From CAYZQE01 sp964480635 (GTDB lineage: Bacteria; Pseudomonadota; Gammaproteobacteria; GCA-001735895): a DNA stretch of 7,226 nucleotides. The translations under genes and the position numbers were made by a program. Below, one piece after another: positions 6,962 through 7,226 of the stretch. Location of the stretch: NCBI GenBank assembly GCA_964480635.1, contig CAYZQE010000109.1:1-7226 (forward strand). Direction: 5' to 3'. The notes below the pieces were generated by a model that saw only the letters and a program-made list of their open reading frames with translations, made no database searches and had not been told where the DNA came from. Each line of letters opens with the position of its first letter. Position 1 is the stretch's first letter.

Positions 6962-7011
6962 TTCCGTTAAATTCGACGCAATAGCCAGCTATTACGTCGA
7001 ATTTAACGAAA
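6962..7011. repeat. Long near-perfect hairpin downstream of tsaD
   Basis: The arms CGTTAAATTCGACG (6965-6978) and CGTCGAATTTAACG (6995-7008) are perfect reverse complements of 14 bp. After one C-A mismatch, AATAGC (6980-6985) pairs with GCTATT (6988-6993), leaving almost no loop. Outside another mismatch, two more base pairs extend the base. A run of six T residues begins 12 bases after the stem (7023-7028). It could end tsaD transcription, but the spacing is not that of a standard intrinsic terminator and the stem is not GC-rich. A small palindromic repeat element is an alternative. The rest of 6914-7080 contains no recognisable gene. Confidence 0.75.
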
Positions 7012-7080
7012 CTTGACGCACATTTTTTCTCAGTAAATTCTAATCGCGGTTATTCAGTGTTTCCTTAAGGAGATCCTTAC

Positions 7081-7158
7081 ATGGACACCACCCGTTTGCC
7101 AAGTAGAAATATAAACAAAAACAAAGAATCGATTGCATTCTTACATCCGGCCTGTTGA
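7081..7158 (+). CDS. Small reading frame of unknown function at the right edge, possibly an interrupted gene
   Basis: An ATG at 7081 is preceded by a near-ideal Shine-Dalgarno AAGGAG (7067-7072) with 8 bases of spacing, the strongest ribosome binding site in the window. It encodes 25 residues starting MDTTRLPSRN, then TGA at 7156-7158. After the TGA the same frame stays open to the window end at 7226 (WHYAPDPNGTKLSRFSMMI and four more codons), which may mean a longer gene broken by a stop or a frameshift. I do not recognise the product and see no domain. The minus strand of this stretch is also mostly open, so even the strand is uncertain. Confidence 0.3.
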   Translation: MDTTRLPSRNINKNKESIAFLHPAC

Positions 7159-7226
7159 TGGCATTATGCGCCTGACCCGAATGGCACTAAGTTAAGCCGC
7201 TTTAGCATGATGATTTTGAAGCAAAA

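Noticed and set aside
6965..7008. Integron attC recombination site
   Set aside because: The arms contain GTTRRRY- and RYYYAAC-like ends, but in the reverse order of a genuine attC. The stem is too perfect, without extrahelical bases, and no integrase or cassette array is visible.
7013..7044. Promoter for the small right-edge frame (TTGACG with TAAATT or TCTAAT)
   Set aside because: The spacers would be 15 or 20 bases and the -10 candidates are poor.
7156..7226. Selenocysteine UGA in the right-edge frame
   Set aside because: No clear SECIS-like stem-loop follows the TGA and no known selenoprotein family is recognisable.

Overview
The window looks like an ordinary stretch of a gammaproteobacterial chromosome, AT-rich and probably from an aquatic or marine lineage. 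The evidence is the set of housekeeping proteins (HemE, GltD, YqeY, ribosomal protein S21, TsaD), all of gammaproteobacterial type, and the divergent tsaD / rpsU-yqeY arrangement that is common in that class. I cannot name the genus from sequence alone.

Layout. Positions 1-1026 contain no intact gene. About 108-625 on the minus strand is the decayed C-terminal part of an IS481-type (DDE integrase-fold) transposase, broken by several frameshifts, stops and small deletions, with a possible terminal inverted repeat of the element at about 724-750. To its right is a 13-bp perfect hairpin (824-860) and a plausible sigma-70 promoter (907-934) for the next gene. 1027-2343 (+) is a soluble receptor with two tandem PAS domains and a methyl-accepting chemotaxis signalling domain, similar in architecture to BdlA of Pseudomonas. 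Four genes follow on the minus strand, which in transcription order (right to left) are rpsU (5742-5527), yqeY (5504-5055), gltD (4983-3568) and hemE (3513-2443). They are closely spaced (22, 71 and 54 bp) and could be one transcription unit driven by a good sigma-70 promoter before rpsU. tsaD (5897-6913, +) is divergent from rpsU across a 154-bp AT-rich spacer. After tsaD lies a 50-nt near-perfect hairpin (6962-7011), then a small reading frame with a very good ribosome binding site (7081-7158) whose frame is stopped by TGA but continues open to the window edge.

How the genes relate. rpsU, yqeY and tsaD all serve translation: ribosomal protein bS21, a GatB/YqeY-domain protein linked to tRNA amidotransferase, and the t6A tRNA-modification enzyme. 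gltD and hemE belong to nitrogen assimilation (GOGAT small subunit) and haem synthesis. They are commonly neighbours in gammaproteobacteria, but normally behind gltB. Here gltB is missing upstream of gltD, and dnaG/rpoD are missing downstream of yqeY. The 71-bp yqeY-gltD spacer is therefore a likely rearrangement junction.

I found no CRISPR array, toxin-antitoxin pair, phage module or defence system. The most unusual items are the hairpins at 824-860 and 6962-7011, the interrupted reading frame at the right edge, and the separated gltD.
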